Source: Halomonas cerina | GTDB lineage: Bacteria > Pseudomonadota > Gammaproteobacteria > Pseudomonadales > Halomonadaceae | Length of the DNA: 64,000 bases | Direction of reading: 5' to 3' | Assembly: GCF_014192215.1 (NCBI RefSeq) | Contig: NZ_JACHXP010000001.1 | Span: 248,001-312,000 of the forward strand | Shown here: piece after piece, positions 47,069-55,899 of the stretch | Layout: each line of letters begins with the position of its first letter | Numbering within the stretch: position 1 is the first letter of the stretch | The notes under the pieces: model-generated | Told to the model about the DNA's origin: nothing | The model's database searches: none | Seen by the model: only the letters and a program-made list of their open reading frames with translations | Position numbers and translations under genes: made by a program

Positions 47069-48859
47069 ATGGGCGAACGCGAATATGACGCCAGTTCCTA
47101 CGCGCCACCGGCCGAGGTGGAGGAGATGGAGCTGCCCCATCCCAAGGGCTTTTTCGGCAAGTACGTGTGGAGCCAGGATGCCAAGGTCATCGCCGTGCAG
47201 TATGGCCTCACCGCCACCGCCATCGGCCTGGTGGCGCTGGTACTGTCGTTGCTGATGCGGCTGCAGCTGGGCTTTCCCAACAGCCTGTCGCTGATCGACC
47301 CGGGGAGCTACCTGCAGTACGTGACCATGCATGGCATGATCATGGTGGTCTACCTGCTTACGGCCATCTTCCTCGGCGGTTTCGGCAACTACCTGATCCC
47401 GCTGATGTGCGGGGCGCGGGACATGGTCTTTCCCTACCTCAACATGCTCAGCTACTGGATCTACCTGGCCTCGGTACTGATCCTGGTGGCGGGGTTCTTC
47501 GTCGCGGGGGGCAGCACGGGGGCCGGCTGGACCCTCTACCCGCCTCAGGCGATCAGCCCAGGCACCCCAGGTGTCGATACGGGCATCGTGCTGATGCTGG
47601 TCTCGCTGGCGGTGTTCATCGTCGGTTTCACCATGGGGGGACTCAACTACGTGGTGACCGTGTTGCAGGCGCGCACCCGGGGCATGACGCTGATGCGCCT
47701 GCCGCTCACGGTATGGGGCATCTTCATGGCCACCGTCATGGCCTTGCTGGCCTTTCCGGCGCTGTTCGTGGCGGTGCTGATGATGCTGATGGATCGCCTG
47801 ATCGGGACCAGCTTCTTCATGCCGGAGATGCTGTCGATGGGGGAGTCGTCCGACCATCGGGGCGGCAGCCCGCTGTTGTTCCAGCACCTGTTCTGGTTCT
47901 TCGGGCATCCCGAGGTCTACATCGTGGCCCTGCCGGCTTTCGGCATCGTCTCCGACCTGATCGCCACCCATGCGCGCAAGAACATCTTCGGTTACCGCAT
48001 GATGGTCTGGGCGATCATCATCATCGGCGCGTTGAGTTTCGTGGTCTGGGCACACCACATGTACGTCAGCGGCATGAGCCCCTATTTCGGCTTCCTGTTC
48101 GCCACCACGACGCTGATCATCGCCGTGCCCACGGCGATCAAGGTGTACAATTGGGTACTGACCCTGTGGCGGGGCAACATTCGCCTGACGCTGCCCATGC
48201 TGTTCGCCATCGGCTTTCTGTTTACCTTCGTCAACGGTGGGCTCAGTGGACTCTTCCTGGGCAATGTCACCGTGGACGTACCGCTCTCCGACACCTATTT
48301 CGTCGTCGGTCACTTCCACATGGTGATGGCCGTGGCGCCTATCCTGGTGATCTTTGGTGCCATCTACCACTGGTATCCCAAGATCACCGGCCGCATGCTC
48401 GATGAGACCCTGGGCAAAGTTCACTTCTGGATCACCTTCCTGGGCACCTACGTCATCTATTATCCCATGCATTTCATGGGACTGGAGGGGGTGCCACGCC
48501 GCTACTACGCCTACGGCGAGACCACCTTCATCTCGGACTCCGTCCAGTCCTTGAACGCCGTCATCACTGTGGCGGCCTTCATCGTCGCCCTGGCCCAGCT
48601 GCTCTTCCTGTTCAACCTGGCCTGGAGCTATTTCCGGGGGCGCGAGGCGGGCTCCAACCCTTGGCAGGCCACTACCCTGGAGTGGCAGACGCCCCACACC
48701 CCGCCGCGCCACGGCAACTTCGGTAAGGCACTGCCGATCGTCTATCGCTGGCCCTATGACTACAGCGTTCCCGGCGTGAAGCAGGACTTCATTCCCCAGA
48801 ACGTGCCGCCGGAAGCGGTGGAGCGTGAGTCCGATACCCGGCGGGGAGGAGAACGATGA
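47069..48859 (+). CDS. coxA: Cytochrome c oxidase subunit I
   Basis: Subunit I contains haem a, and the haem a3-CuB site that reduces oxygen and pumps protons. The 596-residue protein has the haem ligand in TMHGMIM, GHPEVYIVALPAFG (CuB His, D-channel Glu and the cross-linked Tyr), the CuB pair in WAHHMYVSGM, and VVGHFHMVM with the haem a3 and haem a histidines. The HPEVY glutamate places it in the A1-type group. It overlaps the next gene by four bases (ATGA). Confidence 0.97.
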   Translation: MGEREYDASSYAPPAEVEEMELPHPKGFFGKYVWSQDAKVIAVQYGLTATAIGLVALVLSLLMRLQLGFPNSLSLIDPGSYLQYVTMHGMIMVVYLLTAIFLGGFGNYLIPLMCGARDMVFPYLNMLSYWIYLASVLILVAGFFVAGGSTGAGWTLYPPQAISPGTPGVDTGIVLMLVSLAVFIVGFTMGGLNYVVTVLQARTRGMTLMRLPLTVWGIFMATVMALLAFPALFVAVLMMLMDRLIGTSFFMPEMLSMGESSDHRGGSPLLFQHLFWFFGHPEVYIVALPAFGIVSDLIATHARKNIFGYRMMVWAIIIIGALSFVVWAHHMYVSGMSPYFGFLFATTTLIIAVPTAIKVYNWVLTLWRGNIRLTLPMLFAIGFLFTFVNGGLSGLFLGNVTVDVPLSDTYFVVGHFHMVMAVAPILVIFGAIYHWYPKITGRMLDETLGKVHFWITFLGTYVIYYPMHFMGLEGVPRRYYAYGETTFISDSVQSLNAVITVAAFIVALAQLLFLFNLAWSYFRGREAGSNPWQATTLEWQTPHTPPRHGNFGKALPIVYRWPYDYSVPGVKQDFIPQNVPPEAVERESDTRRGGER

Positions 48860-49524
48860 CGGTGACCCTGGTCCTGGTCGTGCTGATGATGGCAGCCTTC
48901 GCTGGTTGGCTGTTCCGGCAGTCATTCAATGTCCGGCCCTGGGTCGCAGCGAGCGCCCGGGGGCAGCTTCCGGCACCGATCCCGCCGTCTGTCACGGCGC
49001 CCCGCGTGGGGCTAGGGGTGCTGCTGGCGGTGGTAACCTCGGTGTTCGCCCTGACCGTGAGCGCCTATCTGATGCGCAGGGAGATGGGGGCAGACTGGCA
49101 GTCACCGCCCCTGCCTGGCCTGCTCTGGGGGAATACGCTGGCCCTGGCGCTGGCCAGCCTGGCCCTGCAAGTCGCCTGGCAGGCGGCACGGCGCGGCGCG
49201 ACACGCCGCCTGCACCAGGCGCTGGCAGTGGGAGGAGGCTTGACCCTGGCCTTCCTCGTGGGCCAGTTGGTGGTCTGGCGACAGCTGGAGGCGGCCGGTT
49301 ACTATCTGTCGAGCAATCCGGCCAATGCCTTCTTCTATCTGTTGACTGCCTTGCATGCCGCGCACCTGCTGGGTGGCCTGGTCGCCTGGGGGCGCGTCCT
49401 GGCGAGACTCCATGGCGGTGCCGGGGCGCTGCGGCAGCGAGCCGGTGTCGAGCTCTGCGCGCTCTACTGGCATTTCCTGCTGCTGGTCTGGGCCCTGGTG
49501 TTCGGTCTGATGCTTTCGAGCTGA
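48856..49524 (+). CDS. Cytochrome c oxidase subunit III family protein (first of two)
   Basis: The 222-residue protein has about six membrane segments. The C-terminal half carries NAFFYLLTALHAAHLLGGLVAWG and VELCALYWHFLLLVWALVFG, the haem-copper oxidase subunit III signature with its conserved His and YWHF. The N-terminus is unusual: a single membrane segment followed by a short loop before the core. It is translationally coupled to coxA by an ATGA overlap and followed after 14 bases by a second subunit III gene. Confidence 0.86.
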   Translation: MTVTLVLVVLMMAAFAGWLFRQSFNVRPWVAASARGQLPAPIPPSVTAPRVGLGVLLAVVTSVFALTVSAYLMRREMGADWQSPPLPGLLWGNTLALALASLALQVAWQAARRGATRRLHQALAVGGGLTLAFLVGQLVVWRQLEAAGYYLSSNPANAFFYLLTALHAAHLLGGLVAWGRVLARLHGGAGALRQRAGVELCALYWHFLLLVWALVFGLMLSS

Positions 49525-49538
49525 GGGGAGGACGAACC

Positions 49539-50249
49539 ATGACAGACAGGATGCCCCGTAGGCTGACCCTGGAACCCGGTTGGCGGGGGATGGTCGGCGA
49601 TCTGGCGTCCGACCAACGCGCCTTCAAGAAGGTGCCCTGGAGCAAGGTGATGATGTGGGCCTTCCTGGTCAGCGACGTCTTCATCTTCGCCTGCTTCCTG
49701 GTCGGTTACATGATGGCGCGGATTGCCTCATCGGCCCCCTGGCCCAACGCCAGCGAGGTGTTCGCCCTGGACGTCGCCGGCCGACAGGTGCCGCTGCTGC
49801 TGATCGCCATCATGACCTTCATCCTGATCAGCAGCAGCGGCACCATGGCGCTGGCGGTCAAGTGCGGCTATGAGAGGCGGCGTTTCGCTACCGGCGGACT
49901 GCTGATCGCGACAGCGCTGCTGGGCACCATCTTCGTCGGGATGCAGGCCTTCGAGTGGACCAAACTCATCCACGAGGGCGTCAGGCCCTGGAGCAATCCA
50001 TGGGGGGCGGAGCAGTTCGGTGCCGCCTTCTTCCTGATCACCGGTTTCCACGGCACCCACGTCAGCGTCGGGGTGCTGTTCCTGGTGGTCATGGCCATCA
50101 AGGTGCTGCGTGGCTCGCTTCAGGCCGGCCGCCCCGGCTTTTTGACCGGACGTCGCGGTCGCTACGAGATGGTCGAAACACTAGGTCTCTACTGGCATTT
50201 CGTCGATCTGGTGTGGGTCTTCATCTTCGCGTTCTTCTATCTCTGGTAA
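49539..50249 (+). CDS. coxC: Cytochrome c oxidase subunit III (second of two)
   Basis: The 236-residue protein has a cytosolic N-terminus of about 40 residues, then membrane segments starting KVMMWAFLVSDVFIFACFLVGY. It has the subunit III signatures FFLITGFHGTHVSVGVLFL and YEMVETLGLYWHFVDLVWVFIF. Both this protein and its upstream neighbour look like complete subunits III, so one of them may replace or supplement another accessory subunit. GGGGAGGA precedes the ATG. Confidence 0.88.
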   Translation: MTDRMPRRLTLEPGWRGMVGDLASDQRAFKKVPWSKVMMWAFLVSDVFIFACFLVGYMMARIASSAPWPNASEVFALDVAGRQVPLLLIAIMTFILISSSGTMALAVKCGYERRRFATGGLLIATALLGTIFVGMQAFEWTKLIHEGVRPWSNPWGAEQFGAAFFLITGFHGTHVSVGVLFLVVMAIKVLRGSLQAGRPGFLTGRRGRYEMVETLGLYWHFVDLVWVFIFAFFYLW

Positions 50250-50284
50250 GGCGAGGCTTAACAGGCAAGCGTCGGGAGGTTGAT

Positions 50285-50602
50285 ATGGCACAAGGTGAGG
50301 GTCAGCAGCATGCCATCGGCATCTACCTACGGGTATGGTTCCTGCTCTTCGTGCTCAGTGCCTTCTCTTACCTGGTGGATGTGGTGGGTTTCGAGGGCTA
50401 TCTGAAGTGGTTTCTGATCACGCTGTTCATGCTGCTGAAGGCCGGCCTGATCGTCTCGGTCTTCATGCATCTGGTCTGGGAGCGCCTGGCACTGATCTGT
50501 GCGGTCCTGGTGCCGCCGGGTGTGCTGCTGTTCCTGATGCTGCTGATGGCGATCGAGGGCCAGCATGTGCTGTCGAGCCGTCTGGCGGTCGTCCTGCCGT
50601 GA
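50285..50602 (+). CDS. Cytochrome c oxidase subunit IV family protein
   Basis: The 105-residue protein has three membrane segments (YLRVWFLLFVLSAFSYLVD, KWFLITLFMLLKAGLIVSVFMHLVWE, LICAVLVPPGVLLFLMLLM). This matches the small bacterial subunit IV (CyoD/CtaF-like), which stabilises the oxidase. It is the last gene of the cox operon, 35 bases after the second subunit III. No haem a synthase or Cox11 assembly gene follows, so assembly factors must be elsewhere. Confidence 0.82.
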   Translation: MAQGEGQQHAIGIYLRVWFLLFVLSAFSYLVDVVGFEGYLKWFLITLFMLLKAGLIVSVFMHLVWERLALICAVLVPPGVLLFLMLLMAIEGQHVLSSRLAVVLP

Positions 50603-50667
50603 CCCGCGGACAGGCGACGATAGAGTCGCTACACTCGGCGCGAGTTCCCCCACCTCGTGAGCCTGCC

Positions 50668-51276
50668 ATGACCGACGCACGCCTGATGAGTCCTGCCGCC
50701 GCCCGAAACCGCCAGCCGATCCTGGAAGTACTCAGGGAGGTGCTGCCGGACAGCGCCCGAGTGCTGGAGCTGGCCAGTGGCAGTGGCGAGCACGCCGTGC
50801 ATTGTGCCGGTGCCATGCCGGGCTGGCAGTGGCAGCCCAGTGATCCGAGCGGCAAGGCGCTGGCGTCTATTGCCGCTTGGCAGGCGCAGACGGGGCTTCC
50901 CAACCTGGCCAAGCCCATCGCCCTGGAGGCCACCGGTGAGTGGCCACCGGGGCCCTTCGAGGCCATCGTGGCCATCAACCTCATCCATATCTCGCCCTGG
51001 GCGGTTACCGAGGCGCTGATGGCACGGGCAGGAGAGCGACTGGCCCCGGGCGGGATGCTCTACCTCTATGGCCCCTATCGGCGCGATGGGCGACGCACGG
51101 CGCCCAGTAACGTGACCTTCGATGCCGATCTGCGGGCCCGCGATCCCCGCTGGGGCATTCGCGACCTGGAGGCGGTGGTGGCCGAGGCAGCCCTTCAGGG
51201 TCTTGTGCTCGAGCGGGTGGTAGAAATGCCTGCCAACAACTTCAGCGTGGTGTTCCGCGGGCAGGCGGTCGACTAG
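50668..51276 (+). CDS. DUF938 domain-containing protein (SAM methyltransferase-like)
   Basis: The 202-residue protein begins with the family's SPAAARNRQPILEVL and has a SAM-binding glycine motif VLELASGSGEHAVH at about residues 32-45. NLIHISPW and YGPYRRDGRRTAPSN follow, both typical of DUF938. It is a predicted class I methyltransferase of unknown substrate. The ATG lies 66 bases after the cox operon; a separate promoter is likely (CTACACT in the gap). Confidence 0.9.
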   Translation: MTDARLMSPAAARNRQPILEVLREVLPDSARVLELASGSGEHAVHCAGAMPGWQWQPSDPSGKALASIAAWQAQTGLPNLAKPIALEATGEWPPGPFEAIVAINLIHISPWAVTEALMARAGERLAPGGMLYLYGPYRRDGRRTAPSNVTFDADLRARDPRWGIRDLEAVVAEAALQGLVLERVVEMPANNFSVVFRGQAVD

Positions 51277-51344
51277 CCTCGATTCGCCCCGATCAGCCAG
51301 CCCAGCAGAGTGCGCAAGCTAACGTCGGCCTCGGGCCCAGGGAA

Positions 51345-51536
51345 TCATTGCTGCTGGACAGAGCCGTCCCGACGATGGATCACCAATTCGGTCTTCTGGT
51401 TGAAGCTGACCTGGCGACCGAAGGTTTCGGCTTCCTTCTTGGTGGCAAAGTGCCGCGTGGCACGCTTGGCGCCCCCTTTCTTGACGCGCCACCCTCCCGC
51501 ACTGTTCGGTTCGACATGGTGAGTTGTCTGGGTCAT
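51345..51536 (-). CDS. DUF2188 domain-containing protein
   Basis: This 63-residue protein reads HHVEPNSAGGWRVKKGG...TKKEAETFGRQ...TELVIHRRDGSVQQ, the typical DUF2188 pattern of a small beta-alpha fold found in many bacteria; its function is unknown. AGGAG lies upstream of the ATG at 51536. It is divergent from the metallophosphoesterase gene and convergent with the DUF938 gene. Confidence 0.82.
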   Translation of the reverse strand: MTQTTHHVEPNSAGGWRVKKGGAKRATRHFATKKEAETFGRQVSFNQKTELVIHRRDGSVQQQ

Positions 51537-51720
51537 GGTGGCTCACTCCTGGCTTGTCGGCCCCTGTCGGACCTATTTGCATTATTATAGTCTTTCGCTG
51601 CTAACTCTACCTTGGCATTGGCGCGCAGGGTGCCGCCCCGCCGGCGACAAGGGGGCCGGGGGAAGCGATTCGGTGCCTGGGAGGCAGCAGCAGGAGCCAG
51701 TTTGGCAGGTGATCCCATTT

Positions 51721-52668
51721 ATGTATGATCTGATCGGTGATATTCACGGCCACGCCGTCGCGCTCGAGCGCCTGCTCCATCGCCTCGACTATCGGGAAGC
51801 CGATGGCGTGTGGTCCCACCCCGAGCGACGGGTGATCTTTCTCGGTGACTTCGTCGATCGCGGTCCCGACCAGGTCGCGGTCGTACGCCTGGTCCAGGCC
51901 ATGGTCGAGGCGGGGCAGGCGATGGCGGTGATGGGCAACCACGAGTTCAATGCCGTGGCCTGGGCAACCGAGGATCCTGACCGTCCCGGTGAGCCGCTGC
52001 GTCGTCACTCGGCACGGAATCTTAGCCAGCACCGGGCCTACCTGGAGCAGGTGGGGGAGGGCAGTGCGCTGCACCATGAGCACATCGACTGGTTCAGAAC
52101 CCTACCGCTCTATATCGACCTCGAGGGGCTGCGCGTCATCCATGCCTGCTGGCATCGTCCCTCGCTGGATGTCCTGGACCCCTACTTGGAGCGTTCACGA
52201 TGCATCCGAGCCGAGGCCTGGCCGGCCCTGGCGCGCAGTGGCAGCGAGGCCGGTGACGCCCTCGACGTCATCCTCAAGGGCCTGGAGGTCCCGTTGCCGA
52301 CCGGATACGAGTTCCTCGACAAGGATGGCCATGCTCGCCAGCGAATCCGGACGCGCTGGTGGGAACTGGACAAGATCACCTACCGTGATCTGGCCATGGT
52401 GCCGGAAGAAGCTATCGAGGAGATCCCCCACGAGCCGATTCCGGACGATGTGCTGCCGGGCTACGATGGTGACAAGCCGTTGTTTGTGGGCCACTACTGG
52501 CTGACCGGGACCCCAGCACCGCTCAACCAGTATATCGCCTGCCTCGACTATAGTATCGCCGCCGGTCCCTCCCGGGCGGGCGTCACCGGCAAGTTGTGTG
52601 CCTATCGCTGGCAGGGGGAACGTGAGCTCACCGCGGACCACATGGTATGGGTGACGGCAAGCCGTTGA
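51721..52668 (+). CDS. Metallophosphoesterase (PPP-type phosphatase-like)
   Basis: The 315-residue protein begins MYDLIGDIHGH (metal-binding Asp7 and His9), then has FLGDFVDRGPD, MGNHEFN, and late VIHACWHRP and FVGHYW. These are the motifs of the calcineurin-like phosphoesterase superfamily in the PrpE/ApaH-like branch. It could act on phosphoproteins or dinucleoside polyphosphates; the substrate is not shown. The ATG at 51721 follows a weak ribosome site. A second phosphoesterase gene follows after 87 bases. Confidence 0.86.
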   Translation: MYDLIGDIHGHAVALERLLHRLDYREADGVWSHPERRVIFLGDFVDRGPDQVAVVRLVQAMVEAGQAMAVMGNHEFNAVAWATEDPDRPGEPLRRHSARNLSQHRAYLEQVGEGSALHHEHIDWFRTLPLYIDLEGLRVIHACWHRPSLDVLDPYLERSRCIRAEAWPALARSGSEAGDALDVILKGLEVPLPTGYEFLDKDGHARQRIRTRWWELDKITYRDLAMVPEEAIEEIPHEPIPDDVLPGYDGDKPLFVGHYWLTGTPAPLNQYIACLDYSIAAGPSRAGVTGKLCAYRWQGERELTADHMVWVTASR

Positions 52669-52755
52669 GCGCCGGGATGGGGCGCTGGGGCCAGGCATTC
52701 GATAAGGTGCAGCGCGGCGTCGTGTCGTGCTGCGAGAGTAAGGCGAGGTAACGCC

Positions 52756-53421
52756 ATGACGTGGATCGAGAAGCACGGCGAGAACCATCAAGGCCGCGAT
52801 TTCTTCGTCGGCGACCTTCATGGGCAATATCACCTGCTCGAACAGGCCATGCATGAGGTTGACTTCGACCCGTCACGCGATCGTCTGTTCTCCGTCGGTG
52901 ACCTGATCGACCGCGGCGCCGAGAGCTTCAGATGTCTGTCGCTAACCTTCGAGCCATGGTTCCATGGGGTGCGGGGCAACCATGAAGTGCTGGCCCATGA
53001 CGCCCTTGCGCAGGGCACCCGAGGCGCTTGGGAATTATGGCAGGTGAATGGCGGAGGCTGGGTAGCTCGCCACGACGTGCACGAGGTGAGAGTCAGCCTC
53101 GAGAAGGCGTTACGGCACCTGCCCTATGCCCGAGAAGTCACGGTGGCCGGCAAGCGCATCGGCATGGTGCACGCCGAGCCTCCGCGCGACTGGCGCCTGC
53201 TCGAGACTGCTGACCACGCGATCGAGCAGGCGCTGGTGTGGGGTAGGACCCGTATTCACAGCGGGGACTGCACGCCGGTGGCCAACATCGATGCGGTGGT
53301 CGTGGGACATACCATCCTCGAGACGCCCACCACGCTGGGGAACGTGCATTACATCGACACCGGGGCATTCCATACGGGTCGCCTGACGATGATCGATGCG
53401 CGGGACGTGCTGGCGTCGTGA
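52756..53421 (+). CDS. Metallophosphoesterase, lambda-phosphatase/PrpA-like
   Basis: The 221-residue protein has DFFVGDLHGQYHLLEQAM (residues about 15-32), FSVGDLIDRGAES, GVRGNHEVLA, and VVVGHTI with a C-terminal IDTGA. This matches the short bacterial Ser/Thr protein phosphatases of the PphA/PphB/lambda type. Mn2+-dependent dephosphorylation of phosphoproteins is the family activity. It follows a second phosphoesterase gene on the same strand but is not closely related to it. AAGGCGAGG precedes the ATG. Confidence 0.87.
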   Translation: MTWIEKHGENHQGRDFFVGDLHGQYHLLEQAMHEVDFDPSRDRLFSVGDLIDRGAESFRCLSLTFEPWFHGVRGNHEVLAHDALAQGTRGAWELWQVNGGGWVARHDVHEVRVSLEKALRHLPYAREVTVAGKRIGMVHAEPPRDWRLLETADHAIEQALVWGRTRIHSGDCTPVANIDAVVVGHTILETPTTLGNVHYIDTGAFHTGRLTMIDARDVLAS

Positions 53422-53506
53422 TCGAGCCTCATGGCCTGGCCGACGAGCCTCGTCCACGGCTGGCGCCACATAGGGAAATGCACCCTGTCGGTCTCCCTGC
53501 GATGGT

Positions 53507-53719
53507 TCAGCTTCGAACTTTCCAGATTTGTAACAGCGGTGCCTTGAGGCCATTGCGTCTGGCCAGGTACTCGACGGCGCGTCGCGCATTCGCGGCTTGT
53601 TCGACCGTCATGGGGCCATCATCCTGGTCACGACGTGTGGCAGCCATCCTGTGTGCCGTCGACAGGTGGGAGACACCTGACGGGCTACGAGGCGAGTGGA
53701 TTGCCGGTTGCTTGTTCAT
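53507..53719 (-). CDS. Small hypothetical protein
   Basis: This 70-residue protein is not recognised. The first half is rich in Ser, Arg and His and looks unstructured. The second half (TVEQAANARRAVEYLARRNG) looks helical and ends LLQIWKVRS. It is kept because AGGAG lies at good distance from the ATG at 53719; an internal ATG at 53611 would give a 34-residue product. Coding status is uncertain. Confidence 0.45.
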   Translation of the reverse strand: MNKQPAIHSPRSPSGVSHLSTAHRMAATRRDQDDGPMTVEQAANARRAVEYLARRNGLKAPLLQIWKVRS

Positions 53720-53944
53720 GGGACACGCTCCTGTTCGGCCATGAAGGGCTCAAGACCCCCCTTTTCGCTGACGCTCGCTTGCAGCGGCAGAGCAGTGGGC
53801 TTCATAGGAAACATTAGTACACATTTTGTTACTATCAAGCATTTGACAGCCTTGCCGTGGTCAGGCCGTGCCGGCGAGGATAGGTGATGGCCTGTTGAGG
53901 ATGGGGGTGGACGATGGTGCCTATCGGGATCACGAAAGATCCCC

Positions 53945-55243
53945 TTATCGGTTCCCCATGGCGGTGGGCAGGTAGGTGACGATCTCGGGGAAGAGGCCGA
54001 TCAGCACCACGCCGAGCATCATCAGGAAGAAGAAGGGCATCGCCGCCCAGGCGATGCTCAGGATGTTGCGGCCGGTCATGCCCTGGAGGACGAAGAGGTT
54101 GAAGCCAATCGGTGGGGTGATCTGCGACATCTCCACCACGATCACCAGGTAAATGCCGAACCAGATCAGGTCGATGCCTGCCGCCTCCACCATGGGCAGC
54201 AGGATCGAGGTGGTCAGCACCACCACCGAGATGCCATCCAGGAAGCAACCTAGCAAAATGAATAGCACCGTGAGGGCCGCCAGCAGCATCACCGGTGAGA
54301 GCCCCAGGGTGCCGATCCAGGCGGCCAGGTCGCTGGGCAGGCCGGTGAAACCCATGGCGGCGGTCAGGAAAGAGGCTCCGGCGAGGATGAAGGCGATCAT
54401 GCAGGAGGTGCGCACCGCCCCGAGCAGGGCATCGCGGAACACGATTCGGTCCATGCTGCCCTGGACCCGGGCCAGCAGCAGCGAGAGCACCACGCCCACG
54501 GCGGCGGCCTCGGTGGGCGAGGCCAGGCCGGCGTAGATCGAGCCGATCACGCCGATGATCAGGCCCAGCATGGGGATCAGCCGCCGCGAGCGGCGCAGGC
54601 GTTCTCCCCAGCCGACCCGGGCGTCGGCGGCGGGGACCTTGTCGGGATAGCGCCAGGCCCAGAGCATCAGGTAGCCGGCGAACAGGCTGATCAGCATCAG
54701 GCCGGGAAAGATGCCGGCGATGAACAGTCGGGCGATGGACTGGTCGGTGGCCACCCCGTAGACGATCAGGATGATCGAGGGGGGGATCAACAGGCCCAGG
54801 GTAGCCGAGCCGGCCAGGGTGCCGATGACTAATTGTTCATCATAGCCGCGTCGGGTCAGCTCGGGGATGGTCATCTTGCCCATGGTCGCGCAGGTGGCGG
54901 CCGAGGAGCCCGATACCGCGGCGAAGAGCCCACAGCCCACCACGTTGGTGTGTAGCAGTCGGCCCGGGATGCGCTGCATCCAGGGGGAGAGGCCGGTGAA
55001 CATGTCGTCGGCCAGCCGCGACCGAAAGAGGATTTCCCCCATCCAGATGAACATCGGCAGGGCGGTAAGCTCCCAGCTGTAGCTGGCCCCCCAGATGTCG
55101 GAGGCCATCACGTCCCCGGTGGGGATGGTGGTGAATTGGCTGAGCGCCACCCAGCCCAGGCCGAGCAGGGAGAAGGCCACCCAGACGCCGCTGCCGAGCA
55201 ACACCAGCAGTGTCACGAAGAGTGTCGTCGTCAGTAGCAGCAT
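53945..55243 (-). CDS. dctM: TRAP transporter large permease (DctM)
   Basis: DctM is the 12-segment transport subunit of a TRAP carrier that uses the sodium gradient. The 432-residue protein shows GVWVAFSLLGLGWV at the N-terminus, GSSAATCATMGKMTIPELTRRGYDEQLVIG, LLIPPSIILIVYG and the C-terminal ITPPIGFNLFVLQG signature. It is the last gene of the minus-strand dctP-dctQ-dctM operon, 13 bases after dctQ. Divergence from pxpABC suggests the substrate is 5-oxoproline or a related carboxylate; this is inference. Confidence 0.95.
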   Translation of the reverse strand: MLLLTTTLFVTLLVLLGSGVWVAFSLLGLGWVALSQFTTIPTGDVMASDIWGASYSWELTALPMFIWMGEILFRSRLADDMFTGLSPWMQRIPGRLLHTNVVGCGLFAAVSGSSAATCATMGKMTIPELTRRGYDEQLVIGTLAGSATLGLLIPPSIILIVYGVATDQSIARLFIAGIFPGLMLISLFAGYLMLWAWRYPDKVPAADARVGWGERLRRSRRLIPMLGLIIGVIGSIYAGLASPTEAAAVGVVLSLLLARVQGSMDRIVFRDALLGAVRTSCMIAFILAGASFLTAAMGFTGLPSDLAAWIGTLGLSPVMLLAALTVLFILLGCFLDGISVVVLTTSILLPMVEAAGIDLIWFGIYLVIVVEMSQITPPIGFNLFVLQGMTGRNILSIAWAAMPFFFLMMLGVVLIGLFPEIVTYLPTAMGNR

Positions 55244-55256
55244 GCGGACGCCTCGC

Positions 55257-55808
55257 TCACCCCTTGGGGTGGTCGTCGATGGTGAAGCTCGCCGGGTGGT
55301 GCCGTGCCGCCACCAGGGTCTGCCACCAGGCCTCGCCCAGAGCCAGGCAGAACAGGCCGATACCGGCCAGCATGGCCGACTGCGGCAGCCACAAAGGGAT
55401 GCTGAGCAGGCCGTAGGAGGTCTCGCCGAAGGCGATGCTGTCGGCCAGCAGGCGGTAGAGGTAGAAGGCCAGGTAGAGGCACAGCGCCAGGGCCACGCTC
55501 AGGCAGGCTACCTCGACGAAGACGCGATATCGGGCCGGCAGCCGTCCGATCAGCAGCGTCACGCGGATGTGCGCCCCGTGGATGAAGGTATAGGCCAGGC
55601 CCAGGAAGGTGGCGCCCACCAGCAGGAACCCGGCGATCTCGGCGAGCCCGGGAATCGCCAGGCCGATACGCTCGCCGCCTACGCTCGTGGCCAGGACATC
55701 GATGATCCGCCCGAGGATCTGGGCGGTGATCAGGGTACAGATCAGCACCAGGCAGGTGGCGGACAGGTAACCGCCGAGGTTGTACAAGGGCCTGAGTCGA
55801 TAGGTCAT
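55257..55808 (-). CDS. dctQ: TRAP transporter small permease (DctQ)
   Basis: The 183-residue protein has four membrane segments and the small-subunit pattern AEIAGFLLVGATFLGLAYTFIHGAHIRVTLL in the middle. It pairs with DctM. The ATG at 55808 was chosen; an in-frame extension upstream would add 44 residues without family resemblance and reach into the region after dctP. It lies between dctP and dctM. Confidence 0.86.
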   Translation of the reverse strand: MTYRLRPLYNLGGYLSATCLVLICTLITAQILGRIIDVLATSVGGERIGLAIPGLAEIAGFLLVGATFLGLAYTFIHGAHIRVTLLIGRLPARYRVFVEVACLSVALALCLYLAFYLYRLLADSIAFGETSYGLLSIPLWLPQSAMLAGIGLFCLALGEAWWQTLVAARHHPASFTIDDHPKG

Positions 55809-55899
55809 GTCGCTTACCCGCAGGCTGCCGGGCGAGGGCCCTGGCAGGTTGGTGAGGGGGCTGGCGAGGGCCGCCAGTGCCTGGACGGCCGTGTCCCCG

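Noticed and set aside
45596..48925. 1109-codon open frame opposite coxB and coxA
   Set aside because: It overlaps clear haem-copper oxidase genes and is His/Gln/Arg-rich without motifs, as expected of an antisense frame.
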